Of a stretch of 64,000 nucleotides of DNA, positions 9,034-17,198 are shown one piece after another. Under the pieces are notes generated by a model. The model saw nothing but the letters and a program-made list of their open reading frames with translations. It made no database searches and was not told the DNA's origin. Position numbers and translations under genes: made by a program. The stretch lies in contig NZ_CP017024.1 in NCBI RefSeq assembly GCF_014522265.1, forward strand, positions 1,516,001 through 1,580,000, given 5' to 3'. Each line of letters begins with the position of its first letter. Positions within the stretch are counted from its first letter, which is position 1. Source of the DNA: Pseudomonas oryzihabitans (lineage in GTDB: Bacteria; Pseudomonadota; Gammaproteobacteria; Pseudomonadales; Pseudomonadaceae).

Positions 9034-9999
9034 ATGGCCTTTCGTTTCGATGCGCGGCAACCGGCTGACGAGGAAGTCCGCCGCGTGGTGACGGATCGTC
9101 TGGGACAGGCTGAGGCGTCCCTGTCCAGCGGTACCCCCAAGGGCGTGCACGAGACGCGCAAGCGCCTCAAGGAATTGCGCGCCCTCCTGCGGCTGCTGCA
9201 CGGCGCCCTGGGCAAGCGCGCCTTCGCCAGTCGCAATCGGCGCCTGCGCGATCTCGGGCGCGAGCTGTCCTCGCTGCGTGACAGCGCCGCCCTGGTGGAA
9301 AGCTGGGACAAGCTGGGCGAGTCCGATCGCAAGAGATTCGCCTCGCCGGCCATGAAGCGCGTGCGCCAGCGCCTGCAGGAGCGCGCCGACCAGCAGATCG
9401 CCGCGGCCAGCGGCCATCCCGCGTTGCTCGAGGCGCTGACCGCCCTGCGTGAGGAGGTGGCCGGCTGGAAACTCGCCGGCAAGGGCTTCGCCCTCTTCGC
9501 CCGCGGCCTGGAAGACAACTACAAGGCCGGGCGCCAGGCGCTCAAGACCGCGCGCGACAAGCCCACCGACGATACCCTGCACGACTGGCGCAAGCGGGTG
9601 AAGGATCACTGGTATCACACCCAGTTGCTTGCCGCGGCCTGGCCGGCGGAGTTCAAGACGCGGCAGAAGAGCCTCAAGCGTCTTTCGGAATACCTGGGCG
9701 ACGATCACGACCTAGCGGTGATGCAGCAGCTGTTGGTGGACGAGCCGACCCTGTTCGGCGCCAGCAACACCCGCCTGGCCATCGGCGAAAGCCTGGCCCA
9801 GCAGCGCGAGCGGTTGCAGGAGAAGGCCTTTTCCCTGGGCCTGCGCCTCTATCTGGACAAGCCCACGGCCCTTGCCGAGCGCTGGCGCGATCTCTGGCGC
9901 CTGGCCAGTCGCCCCTATGTGCCGCGCAAGGTCAAGGGTAGGCCCAAGTCGGCACCGGTCGGGCTGTTGCCGCACCTGGTCGAAGAATCGTCAGTCTAA
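9034..9999 (+). CDS. CHAD domain-containing protein
   Basis: A 321-residue, all-helical, strongly basic protein. CHAD domains carry conserved histidines and basic residues on amphipathic helices that bind polyphosphate and target polyphosphate granules. Here they appear as 'GVHETRKRLKELRALLRL' near residue 35 and 'LHDWRKRVKDHWYHTQLL' near residue 180, the two family signatures. Start at 9034 follows AAGGAGAG; the frame extends 31 codons upstream without a ribosome site. Divergent from pap, which supports a polyphosphate-linked role. It has no CYTH domain, unlike the fused CYTH-CHAD proteins. Confidence 0.9.
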   Translation: MAFRFDARQPADEEVRRVVTDRLGQAEASLSSGTPKGVHETRKRLKELRALLRLLHGALGKRAFASRNRRLRDLGRELSSLRDSAALVESWDKLGESDRKRFASPAMKRVRQRLQERADQQIAAASGHPALLEALTALREEVAGWKLAGKGFALFARGLEDNYKAGRQALKTARDKPTDDTLHDWRKRVKDHWYHTQLLAAAWPAEFKTRQKSLKRLSEYLGDDHDLAVMQQLLVDEPTLFGASNTRLAIGESLAQQRERLQEKAFSLGLRLYLDKPTALAERWRDLWRLASRPYVPRKVKGRPKSAPVGLLPHLVEESSV

Positions 10000-10074
10000 C
10001 GCCTGGGCCAGAGGGGATCTGTAGCGTCTGGTGGTGGTCCAACCCTGGGCATACCACCACGACGAGGTCTCGCG

Positions 10075-10338
10075 ATGAAATCCAAGCTGCTCGCTTCCCT
10101 GTTTGCCTGTTCCGTCCTGGCCAGCACCGCGGCCCTGGCCGACCAGCCCGGTGCCGACTGGATGCCCATGAACGACGTCAAGTCCAAGCTCATGGAGCAG
10201 GGCTACACCTCGATCAGCAAGATCGAAGCCGATGACGGTCAGTGGGAAGGCGAAGGCATGAAGAAAGATGGTATGAAGTACGACTTCCATGCCGACGCCA
10301 AGACCGGCAAGATCACCAAGGAAAAGATGGACATGTGA
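10075..10338 (+). CDS. PepSY domain-containing secreted protein
   Basis: An 87-residue precursor with a clear Sec signal (MKSKLLASLFACSVLASTAALA, cleavage after ALA about residue 22). The mature part is a single PepSY-like fold: 'WMPMNDVKSKLMEQGYTSISKIEADDGQWEGEG' followed by 'YDFHADAKTGKITKEK'. Small periplasmic PepSY proteins are common in pseudomonads; a role in modulating proteases or sensing is proposed for the family but nothing specific can be said. A hairpin follows the stop. Confidence 0.88.
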   Translation: MKSKLLASLFACSVLASTAALADQPGADWMPMNDVKSKLMEQGYTSISKIEADDGQWEGEGMKKDGMKYDFHADAKTGKITKEKMDM

Positions 10339-10345
10339 TCCCCCG

Positions 10346-10371
10346 GGGATCCGATCGCGCGGTCGGATCCC
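10346..10371 (+). terminator. Hairpin after the PepSY gene, possible terminator
   Basis: GGGATCCGA pairs with TCGGATCCC across an 8-base loop, eight bases after the stop. There is no T run, so termination is uncertain. It separates this gene from the stressosome operon. Confidence 0.45.
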
Positions 10372-10449
10372 TCTCTGCACCTGCCTCTTCCCACGCTTTC
10401 CGCCCGGTCGGCCCGTCCTGAGCCGTCTTCTCGTCACCTAGGAACCTTC

Positions 10450-11289
10450 ATGTACAGTACCGCTTTGGTCGAGCTGCTGCGCACCCATGAGCGGCCGCTG
10501 CTCGATGCCTGGATCGGCGCCCAGCGCGCGGCCGGCATGCGCATCGACCTGCTCGACGAAACCACCATCCTGGCCAATTCCGCCGAGTTGCTGCGGCGGA
10601 TCACCGTGGCCGCCGCCCAGGGCCTGGGCAATCTGCGCGAGCCGCACTGGCAGCCGGTACGGGCGCTGCTGGAGCGCTTCTCCTTCGACCAGAGCCGTGC
10701 GGGCCTGACGCCCGCGCAGACGGCGACCTTCGTCTTCTCGCTCAAGGAACCGCTGTTCAAGCTGATCCAGAACGAGTGCGACGAGCCGCTCGCCGAGATC
10801 TGGGCCGCCACCCGGCTGATCGACGATCTCGGTCTGTACAGCATGGAAAGCTACATGAGCGGCCGCGAGACGGTGATCCGCGAGCAGCAGGAAAGCATGC
10901 TGGAACTGTCCACCCCGGTGGTGGAACTGTGGGATGGCATCCTCGCCATCCCGCTGATCGGGGCGCTGGACAGCAACCGCACCCAGGTGGTGATGGAGTC
11001 GCTGCTGGAAAAGATCGTCCAGACCGAATCGGACATCGCCATCATCGACATCACCGGCGTGCCCACGGTGGACACCATGGTCGCCCAGCACCTGCTCAAG
11101 ACGGTGACCGCCGCCCGCCTGATGGGTGCCCAGTGCATCATCAGCGGCATCCGTCCGCAGATCGCCGCCACCATCGTCCACCTGGGCGTGGACCTGGGCG
11201 ATGTGATCACCAAGGCGTCCCTGGCCGATGCATTCCGCCTGGCCCTGCGCCAGCAGGGCGTGCGCCTGGCCGCCCCGGTAAGGGTCTGA
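10450..11289 (+). CDS. rsbR: RsbR-type stressosome scaffold/sensor protein
   Basis: First gene of the stressosome operon. The 279-residue protein has an N-terminal helical sensory domain (about 1-140, RsbRD-like rather than globin) and a C-terminal STAS domain (about 155-270). Both phospho-acceptor positions known from Bacillus RsbR are present: T209 in 'GVPTVDTMVA' and T241 in 'GIRPQIAATIV'. RsbR and RsbS form the large pseudo-icosahedral complex that sequesters RsbT. Start ATG follows AGGAA. The next gene begins 10 bases after the stop. The signal sensed by the N-domain is unknown. Confidence 0.9.
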   Translation: MYSTALVELLRTHERPLLDAWIGAQRAAGMRIDLLDETTILANSAELLRRITVAAAQGLGNLREPHWQPVRALLERFSFDQSRAGLTPAQTATFVFSLKEPLFKLIQNECDEPLAEIWAATRLIDDLGLYSMESYMSGRETVIREQQESMLELSTPVVELWDGILAIPLIGALDSNRTQVVMESLLEKIVQTESDIAIIDITGVPTVDTMVAQHLLKTVTAARLMGAQCIISGIRPQIAATIVHLGVDLGDVITKASLADAFRLALRQQGVRLAAPVRV

Positions 11290-11299
11290 GGAACGCGCC

Positions 11300-11725
11300 A
11301 TGATCGAGCGGATTCCGATCCTCAAGCTGGGCCCCTTCCTGCTGCTGAGCATCCAGGTCGACATGCACGACCAGCTGGCGCTGGACCTGCAGGAAGACCT
11401 CACTGAGCAGATCGTGCGGCACAAGGCCAAGGGCGTGCTCATCGACATCTCGGCGCTGGAAATCGTCGACTCCTTCATTGGCCGGATGCTGTCCCATATC
11501 GCCCAGGTCTCGCGCATCCTCGATGCCAAGGTGATCGTGGTCGGCATGCAACCGGCAGTCGCCATCACCCTGGTGGAGCTGGGGCTGTCGCTGGACGGCA
11601 TCGCCACGGCGCTGAACATGGAAAAGGGCATGCGCCGACTGGAAGCCATGGTCGCCGCGGACGAATCGCTGGAGGAGTCAGAGGGTGGCGAAGACACAGA
11701 CGCTTCCACTCCGCCAGGAGACTGA
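11300..11725 (+). CDS. rsbS: RsbS-type stressosome STAS protein
   Basis: Single STAS domain of about 120 residues with an acidic, Ser/Thr-rich C-terminal tail to 141. The phosphorylatable serine is S58 in 'ISALEIVDSFIGRML', almost identical to the Bacillus RsbS acceptor site that RsbT phosphorylates to release itself. The tail is encoded in the 41 bases that overlap the rsbT start, so the extension may simply serve translational coupling. It acts in the cytosol as co-scaffold with RsbR. Confidence 0.93.
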   Translation: MIERIPILKLGPFLLLSIQVDMHDQLALDLQEDLTEQIVRHKAKGVLIDISALEIVDSFIGRMLSHIAQVSRILDAKVIVVGMQPAVAITLVELGLSLDGIATALNMEKGMRRLEAMVAADESLEESEGGEDTDASTPPGD

Positions 11726-12083
11726 CATCGTGCTGATCCGTCAGCAGGTGCGCAAGGTCGCCGAAGCCATCCGCCTGGGCCTGATCTCCCAGACCAAGAT
11801 CGTCACCGCGGCCAGCGAAATCGCGCGCAACGGCCTGGTCTACGGGCTGGGTGGCGAATGCCTGATCGAGGAGACGCAGCGCGCCGGCAAGCCAGCGATT
11901 CGCCTGGTGATCCGTGACCAGGGTCCGGGTATCGCCGATCTCGACCGCGCCATGGTCGACGGCTACACCTCGGGCAAGGGCCTGGGCCTCGGCCTGTCCG
12001 GCTCGCGACGGCTGGTGGACGACTTCCACATCGACAGCCAACCCGGCCAGGGCACCACCGTCGAACTCTGGAAATGGCGTTGA
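11685..12083 (+). CDS. rsbT: RsbT-type switch serine/threonine kinase
   Basis: A 132-residue GHKL-fold anti-sigma-type kinase. Motifs in order are the N box 'ASEIARNGLVYGLGG', G1 box 'IRDQGPGI' and G2 box 'GYTSGKGLGLGLSGSRRLVDDF'. It phosphorylates RsbS and RsbR, then leaves the stressosome to act on a downstream partner. The GTG start at 11685 lies 8 bases after GGAGGAG inside rsbS; 41 bases overlap. Its stop overlaps the next start by 10 bases. No RsbU-type phosphatase gene is in the operon, so the output probably runs through the kinases encoded behind it. Confidence 0.93.
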   Translation: MAKTQTLPLRQETDIVLIRQQVRKVAEAIRLGLISQTKIVTAASEIARNGLVYGLGGECLIEETQRAGKPAIRLVIRDQGPGIADLDRAMVDGYTSGKGLGLGLSGSRRLVDDFHIDSQPGQGTTVELWKWR

Positions 12084-13060
12084 ACGACCAGCCGTGCAGC
12101 CTGGTGCTGCCGGTGACTACCACGGTCCACGTCGATGCCGCCCGGCGCGCCCTGGTCCGGCTGGCCGCCAGCGTCACCACCGATGAAACCCTGCTCGGGC
12201 GCCTGACCATCGTCGCCCAGGAGCTGGGCTACAACCTGGTTCGCCATGCCGGGCACGGCGAGCTCCTGGCCACCCTGAGCGGCGAAGGCGTGCTGGATGT
12301 CCTGGCGGTGGATCGCGGCCCGGGCATGCATGACGTCGCCCGCTGCCTGAGCGATCACTACAGCACGGCGGCCACCCTGGGTGCCGGTCTGGGGGCGATC
12401 CGCCGGCAGTCCGATGTCTTCGACATCCATTCGCGACCGGGCCAGGGTACGGTGGTGCTGGCGCGCTTCCATCTGGCCGGAGTGTCCGGTACCCGGTTGC
12501 AGCATGGCGCCCTGTGCACGCCGCACCCCGAGGAACAGGTCTGCGGTGACACCTGGGCGGTCAGCGGACGGCGCCTGCTGGTGTGCGACGGCCTGGGGCA
12601 TGGCCAGCAGGCCGCCATGGCCAGTCGCCGGGCGCGGGAGGTGTTCCTGCGCCATGGCGCGCACCTGCCGCTGCAGCGGCTGATGGAGAATCTGCACCAG
12701 GCGCTGATGGACACCCGCGGCGCCGCCCTGGCGCTGGCCGAGCTGGACCCGGATCAGGGCCAGGTGAGCTTTTGCGGCATCGGCAACATCGCCGGACGCC
12801 TGCTCGGCAACACCTCGCGCAGCCTGGTGTCCAACAACGGCACCCTGGGCTACCGGATCGGCCGGATCCAGACCTATACCTACCCCTGGACACCCGGCAC
12901 CCTGCTGGTGCTGAACTCCGATGGACTGACGTCCAAGGTGGGACTGGCCGAGCACTCCGGGCTCGGGGCGCGGCATCCGGCCTTGATCGCCGCCCTCCTG
13001 CACCGTGACTTCCGGCGCTCCGCCGACGATGCCACCGTTTTGGTACTCAAGCATGTCTGA
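12074..13060 (+). CDS. RsbX-like protein: GHKL ATPase fused to SpoIIE/PP2C phosphatase
   Basis: The 328-residue protein has an RsbT/RsbW-like ATPase at about 1-135 (N box variant 'AQELGYNLVRHAGHG', 'DRGPGM', 'TLGAGLGAIRRQSDVF') and a PP2C-type phosphatase at about 140-328 ('GDTWAVSGRRLLVCDGLGHG', 'LNSDGLTSK', 'SADDATVLVL'). In Bacillus and Vibrio stressosome operons the fourth gene, RsbX, dephosphorylates RsbS and RsbR to reset the complex; the phosphatase half fits this. The added ATPase half is not part of Bacillus RsbX. ATG at 12074 overlaps the rsbT end; its own stop overlaps the next ATG. Confidence 0.88.
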   Translation: MALNDQPCSLVLPVTTTVHVDAARRALVRLAASVTTDETLLGRLTIVAQELGYNLVRHAGHGELLATLSGEGVLDVLAVDRGPGMHDVARCLSDHYSTAATLGAGLGAIRRQSDVFDIHSRPGQGTVVLARFHLAGVSGTRLQHGALCTPHPEEQVCGDTWAVSGRRLLVCDGLGHGQQAAMASRRAREVFLRHGAHLPLQRLMENLHQALMDTRGAALALAELDPDQGQVSFCGIGNIAGRLLGNTSRSLVSNNGTLGYRIGRIQTYTYPWTPGTLLVLNSDGLTSKVGLAEHSGLGARHPALIAALLHRDFRRSADDATVLVLKHV

Positions 13061-14810
13061 CGTCTTGCCCCTGCTGACCCTCGCCCTGCGCAGCGAGCAG
13101 GACATCGTGCACTGCCGCCAGGCCGCCAAGCGCCTGGCCGCGGCCCTGGACTGGCCGGTGCTGGAGCAGATCCGCCTGGCCACCGCGGTCTCCGAACTGG
13201 CGCGCAACATCCATCAGTACGCCGGCAGCGGTCAGTTCGACTTCGCCCTGCTGCGTGACGAAGGCCAGCGTCTGCGCGGCCTGGAGGTGCGGGCGGTCGA
13301 CCAGGGCCCAGGCATCGCCGAGATGGAGGCCATCCGCGCGGGCAGCTATCGTTCCAGCACCGGCATGGGCATCGGCCTGCGCGGCGCCCAGCGGCTGTTC
13401 GATGACTTCGACATCCAGACCTCCCCTGCCGGCACGCGCATCACTGCCCGCAAGTACCAGGCGCCACGCGCCTTTCCCGAGGCGGCGCTGCTGCAGGCGC
13501 TGACGGCTGAATTGCAGGGCAGTCCGCCAGCGGATCCCTATCAGCAGATCCGCCTGCAGAGCGAAGAGCTGCTGCTGACCAACACCGAACTGCAACTGCG
13601 CCAGTCGGAACTGGAGGTCACCAACAAGGAACTGGAAAACACCAACCAGGGGGTGGTGGCGCTCTATTCCGAACTGGAAAAGGCCACCCAGGAACTCAAG
13701 GAGGCCAGCGAGGCGAAGACGCGCTTCTTCTCCAACATGACCCATGAATTCCGCACCCCGATCAACATCATCGAGAATGTCGCCAAGCTGCTCGCCAGCG
13801 GCGTGGACGGGGCGCTCAATGCCGAACAGCAGCGCCAGGTGCGCTTCATCAGCGACGCGGCGCTGGAACTGGCCAACCTGGTCAGCGAGCTGCTGGCCCT
13901 GGCCGAGGTGCAGTCCGGACGCCTGACCGTCGTACCCCAGCCCTTTGCCCTGGCGCCCTTCATCGATCGCCTGGAACAGTTCGCCGCGGCCCTGGCGCCG
14001 CGCTATCCCCAGGTCAGTTTCAGCGTCGCCCCGCCGCCTGTCGAGGTGCTGCTGGATACCGACGAGAGTCGACTGTTCCAGGTGCTGCGCAACCTGATCT
14101 CCAACGCCTTCAAGTACACCCCCCGGGGCCAGGTGCGCATCCAGGTATTCCAGCCGGACGACGCCAGCCTGGAATTCCTGGTGGAAGACAGTGGCATCGG
14201 CATCGCCGCCGCGGATCAGCAGAAGATCTTCGAGGAATTCGAGCGCATCCGCTCGCCGCACCTGACCCACATCGAGGGTACCGGCCTGGGCCTGCCCCTC
14301 GCCCAGCGCCTGGCCGTGCTGCTTGGTGGCGAGCTGTCCCTCGACAGCGCGATCGGTCGCGGCAGTCGCTTCACCCTGCGTTTGCCACGTCACTACGCCA
14401 GCCACCGGGCGGCCGCGCCGGAACCCGATCTCAGCGGCCTCACGGTGCTGGTGATCGAGGACAACGAAGGGGATCGCTATCTGGTCCGCCGCACCCTCGA
14501 ACGCCTCAATCCGGTCCTGCTGGAGGCCGACAGCGCTCGCAGCAGCCTGGATCGCCTCAATGCCGTGCGCCCGGACATCATCATCCTCGACCTCGACCTG
14601 CCCGACATCAACGGCGAGGACCTGCTCGCCAGCATGGACTGGAGCATGCACCGGCGGGTGCTGATCAATACCGCCCAGCCGCTGGACGAGGCGGGTTGCC
14701 AGCGGCTGCAGGACTATTGCCACGCCATCCTGTTCAAGCATGCCCCCGATCACGCCGAGCGGCTGCTGGCCGAGGTCTGCGCCCTGGCGCGGAGCCTGTC
14801 CGATGACTAG
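13053..14810 (+). CDS. Hybrid histidine kinase with N-terminal RsbT-like ATPase domain
   Basis: A 585-residue cytosolic hybrid kinase with no membrane segment. Domains: RsbT-like GHKL domain about 1-135 ('VSELARNIHQYAGSG', 'DQGPGIAE', 'GMGIGLRGAQRLFDDF'); coiled coil about 165-235; HisKA about 235-300 with phospho-acceptor His in 'FFSNMTHEFRTPINI'; HATPase about 340-455 ('NLISNAFKYTPRG', 'GTGLGLPLAQRLA'); receiver about 470-585 with phospho-Asp in 'IIILDLDLPDING'. The ATG at 13053 overlaps the previous stop by 8 bases; a longer frame from 13005 has no ribosome site. Likely reads stressosome status through its first domain. Confidence 0.9.
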   Translation: MSDVLPLLTLALRSEQDIVHCRQAAKRLAAALDWPVLEQIRLATAVSELARNIHQYAGSGQFDFALLRDEGQRLRGLEVRAVDQGPGIAEMEAIRAGSYRSSTGMGIGLRGAQRLFDDFDIQTSPAGTRITARKYQAPRAFPEAALLQALTAELQGSPPADPYQQIRLQSEELLLTNTELQLRQSELEVTNKELENTNQGVVALYSELEKATQELKEASEAKTRFFSNMTHEFRTPINIIENVAKLLASGVDGALNAEQQRQVRFISDAALELANLVSELLALAEVQSGRLTVVPQPFALAPFIDRLEQFAAALAPRYPQVSFSVAPPPVEVLLDTDESRLFQVLRNLISNAFKYTPRGQVRIQVFQPDDASLEFLVEDSGIGIAAADQQKIFEEFERIRSPHLTHIEGTGLGLPLAQRLAVLLGGELSLDSAIGRGSRFTLRLPRHYASHRAAAPEPDLSGLTVLVIEDNEGDRYLVRRTLERLNPVLLEADSARSSLDRLNAVRPDIIILDLDLPDINGEDLLASMDWSMHRRVLINTAQPLDEAGCQRLQDYCHAILFKHAPDHAERLLAEVCALARSLSDD

Positions 14811-15915
14811 CGCCCTGCGCCGCATCGTCATCATCGACGACACCGAAGCCAATCGCTATGTGCTGCGCAAGATCCTCGTCAGCCAGCGCCACTATGAGGT
14901 CCTGGAAGCGGCCAGCGGCGCCGGCGGCCTGGCGCTGATCGACGCATCCGTCGAGCTGGTGATCATCGACGTCAATCTGCCGGACACCACCGGCTTCGAG
15001 CTGATCCAGGCCATCGAGCGCAAGTGCGGCTGGGGCCGGTTGCCGGCCATCATCAACATCTCGGCCACCTTCGTCTCCGGCAAGGACAAGGCCCAGGGCT
15101 TCAACACCGGGGCCCAGGCCTACCTGACCCACCCGATCAATCCGGAAGAGGTGCTGGCCACCGTTGGCGCCCTGCTCAAGGCCAGCTCCCGGGTCGGGCA
15201 CATGGAGCAGCAGCGCAATTCAGCCATCGCCCGCAGCGAGAACCTGCAGGCGGAAAAGGTCATGCTCGAACGCTTCATGAGATCGCTCAATCACGACCTG
15301 CGCTCGCCACTCACCGCCGCCACCATGGTGGTCAACCTGATGCAGCGCAGTCCGGCGCGGCGTACCGACGATCTGCTGCAGACCCTGCACGACAACCTGC
15401 AGCGCATGAACCAGATGATCACCGACGTGCTCGACATCAGTCACATGAGCCTGGGTGGTGGTGTCCGCCTCAGCGGCGATCCGCTGGTGCTGGGTCCGCT
15501 GCTGAACGAGGCCGCGGCCAATCTGCAGCTGCAATTCAGCAACCCCCTCGACCTGCAGGTGGAGACGCCGGAGCTGGAGGTTCTATGGGACAGATACGCC
15601 TTTCTGCGCATCTTCGACAACCTGGTGCTCAACGCCGCCAAGCACGGCGAGGCGGGGACGCCGATCCGGGTCCGCCAGTGGCTGGCGGATGACCAGGTCA
15701 TGCTGGAGCTGCGCAACCTTGGGCAGTTTCCCGACGAAGTCCTGGCCAACCTGGCCACGCCCTATTTCATCTCCACCCGCAGCGACAAGCGCGGCTGGGG
15801 CCTGGGCCTGCCCATCGTCAAGGCGCTCAGCGAAAGCTTCGGCGGCGAGGTGCGCTTCGCCAACGGCGCGGGCGAGGTGGTCATCACCCTGCACCTGCCG
15901 CTGCGGCTGGCCTAG
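14803..15915 (+). CDS. Response regulator-histidine kinase hybrid
   Basis: Receiver-first hybrid of 370 residues. The receiver is about 8-125 (acidic pair 'IIDDTEANRY', phospho-Asp in 'LVIIDVNLPDTTG', conserved switch Thr/Ser region 'INISATF'). HisKA is about 150-215 with 'FMRSLNHDLRSPLTA', and the HATPase about 260-368 has 'NLVLNAAKHGE' and 'GWGLGLPIVKAL'. ATG at 14803 overlaps the preceding stop by 8 bases, completing a coupled six-gene operon. No DNA-binding or c-di-GMP output domain is encoded here, so the final effector must lie elsewhere. Confidence 0.9.
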   Translation: MTSALRRIVIIDDTEANRYVLRKILVSQRHYEVLEAASGAGGLALIDASVELVIIDVNLPDTTGFELIQAIERKCGWGRLPAIINISATFVSGKDKAQGFNTGAQAYLTHPINPEEVLATVGALLKASSRVGHMEQQRNSAIARSENLQAEKVMLERFMRSLNHDLRSPLTAATMVVNLMQRSPARRTDDLLQTLHDNLQRMNQMITDVLDISHMSLGGGVRLSGDPLVLGPLLNEAAANLQLQFSNPLDLQVETPELEVLWDRYAFLRIFDNLVLNAAKHGEAGTPIRVRQWLADDQVMLELRNLGQFPDEVLANLATPYFISTRSDKRGWGLGLPIVKALSESFGGEVRFANGAGEVVITLHLPLRLA

Positions 15916-15959
15916 CGACTTTCAGGGTAACGCGCTGTGATAATCCTGGCGCCGGTAGC

Positions 15960-15985
15960 GTGGAAAACCGCGCAGCGTGTTCCAC
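15960..15985. repeat. 26-base hairpin repeat, copy 1
   Basis: Begins GTGGAA and ends TTCCAC, with a centre of the form cgGCgcaGCc. One of four copies in the window (others 16012, 38521, 38659), all exactly 26 bases with compensating changes in the stem. Confidence 0.65.
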
Positions 15986-16011
15986 TGGGGTAAGACGAGG
16001 GCCTCGGAGAC

Positions 16012-16037
16012 GTGGACAAGGCTGCGTCGTTGTCCAC
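16012..16037. repeat. 26-base hairpin repeat, copy 2
   Basis: GTGGACAA pairs with TTGTCCAC around a GC-rich centre. Same length and layout as copy 1, which lies 52 bases before it. The gap from 15916 to 16102 holds only these two hairpins. Confidence 0.65.
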
Positions 16038-16102
16038 GCTACGGTGCCACCTCTGGCTGTTGGGCTGCGACGGTGGAGCTGTCTTAGCCCAACCTACGAT
16101 CG

Positions 16103-16651
16103 TTAGAGATCGCTTTCTTCGACCTTGCGGACCTTGCTGGCGTCCAGGGTGTAGGACGCCTCGGCCAGGGCGTTGTCGACCGCCTCGGTGTGCAGGGTGC
16201 CGATGACCCAGTAGGGCTCGTAGATGTCGGGAAGCGGCACGCCCTTGGGGTAGCGCACCAGCACGATCTGGTTGGGCGGCGGCGGCGGGACGTGGATGCA
16301 GGCGCCCGGATAGGGCACCAGGAAGAATTCGCGGAAATTGCCCTTGGCGTCGGTCTCAAGGGGTACCGGAAACCCTCCCAGGCGCACGTTCCTGCCATTC
16401 AGGGCAGCCACGGTGCGGGTGGAGTGCATCACCTCGGGCAAGCCACTGTCCTTCTGCTTGAGTCCGCCGGGCGAGCCGAAACCACCAGGGGCCTCGGGGC
16501 TGTTGTGGCTGATCTCGGGCATGGTTTCCAGGGCGTGACGATCCTCTGCGGTGAGCAGGTCGAGCCAGTTGGTTTCCGGCGGTTCGCCCTTGGCGGCGTG
16601 GGTCAGCAACGGCAGGCTGGCGAGCAGCAGGGTGATGAGCAGTCTGGGCAT
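16103..16651 (-). CDS. DUF3299 domain-containing exported protein
   Basis: A 182-residue precursor with a Sec-type signal (MPRLLITLLLASLPLLTHA). The mature region matches what I recall of DUF3299: 'NWLDLLTAEDRHALE', then the 'VRLGGFPVPLE' block, 'REFFLVPYPGACIHVPPPPPNQIVLV' and 'YWVIGTLHTE'. The Cys-His pair in 'GACIH' is conserved and could bind a metal or haem. Function is unknown. The ATG at 16651 was chosen because it opens the signal peptide; an in-frame GTG at 16669 exists and neither has a clear Shine-Dalgarno sequence. Confidence 0.75.
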   Translation of the reverse strand: MPRLLITLLLASLPLLTHAAKGEPPETNWLDLLTAEDRHALETMPEISHNSPEAPGGFGSPGGLKQKDSGLPEVMHSTRTVAALNGRNVRLGGFPVPLETDAKGNFREFFLVPYPGACIHVPPPPPNQIVLVRYPKGVPLPDIYEPYWVIGTLHTEAVDNALAEASYTLDASKVRKVEESDL

Positions 16652-16740
16652 GGTCGGCGGGTCGGACACAAAAGTCCGAGTGTGCGGCGCGCCAGGTCAG
16701 GGGTCCAGCCCCAGGGCCGCAAAGCGGGGCCTCGCCCATG

Positions 16741-16775
16741 AAAAAGCCCCTGGGTCGACGGGCGACACCAGGGGC
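16741..16775 (-). terminator. Terminator of the GlsB-type gene
   Basis: On the minus strand GCCCCTGG and CCAGGGGC form a stem followed by five T. It lies 47 bases beyond the stop of the gene at 16822. Confidence 0.85.
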
Positions 16776-16821
16776 AGAAACGCGGTGCTGCGAAGCGGCG
16801 TCTTAGAACCTGTTCACGATC

Positions 16822-17070
16822 TTAGCGACGCTTGGTCACCATGCCGTAGATGAACAGCACGATGATGGCGCCGACCACGGCACCAATGAAGCCTGCGCCT
16901 TCACCGGCGCGGTAGATGCCCAGTGCCTGGCCCAGGTAGGTGGCGACCACGGAGCCGACGATGCCCAGGATGATGGTCATGATCCAGCCCATGCTGTCGT
17001 CGCCCGGCTTCAGGAAGCGGGCAACCAGGCCGACGATGAGACCGATGATGATGGTTGCGATGATGCCCAT
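16822..17070 (-). CDS. GlsB/YeaQ/YmgE family stress-response membrane protein
   Basis: An 82-residue inner-membrane protein with three glycine-rich hydrophobic segments: 'IIATIIIGLIVGLVARFLKPG', 'GWIMTIILGIVGSVVATYLG' and 'AGFIGAVVGAIIVLFIYG'. This is the transglycosylase-associated protein family, often induced by stress. The start at 17070 follows AGGGGAT; the frame is open farther upstream but that part overlaps the purK terminator. Monocistronic, with its own terminator. Molecular role unclear in the family. Confidence 0.92.
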   Translation of the reverse strand: MGIIATIIIGLIVGLVARFLKPGDDSMGWIMTIILGIVGSVVATYLGQALGIYRAGEGAGFIGAVVGAIIVLFIYGMVTKRR

Positions 17071-17164
17071 GTGAAGAATCCCCTGTTTAAGTGCTGGTAA
17101 GACAACGCCGGTCAGCAGGCGTCGTTGTACTCTCCGACCACCGGTGATCCTTCGAGGTTCAGGG

Positions 17165-17193
17165 AAAAACGGCTTCCGTGTGCGGAAGCCGTT
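17165..17193 (-). terminator. Terminator of the purEK operon
   Basis: AACGGCTTCCG (minus strand) pairs with CGGAAGCCGTT over a four-base loop and is followed by a T run. The stem begins six bases past the purK stop. Confidence 0.93.
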
Positions 17194-17198
17194 GGGCA

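Noticed and set aside
10339-10449. Search for a sigma-B-like promoter ahead of rsbR
   Set aside because: No convincing -35/-10 pair was found, and Pseudomonas lacks sigma-B.
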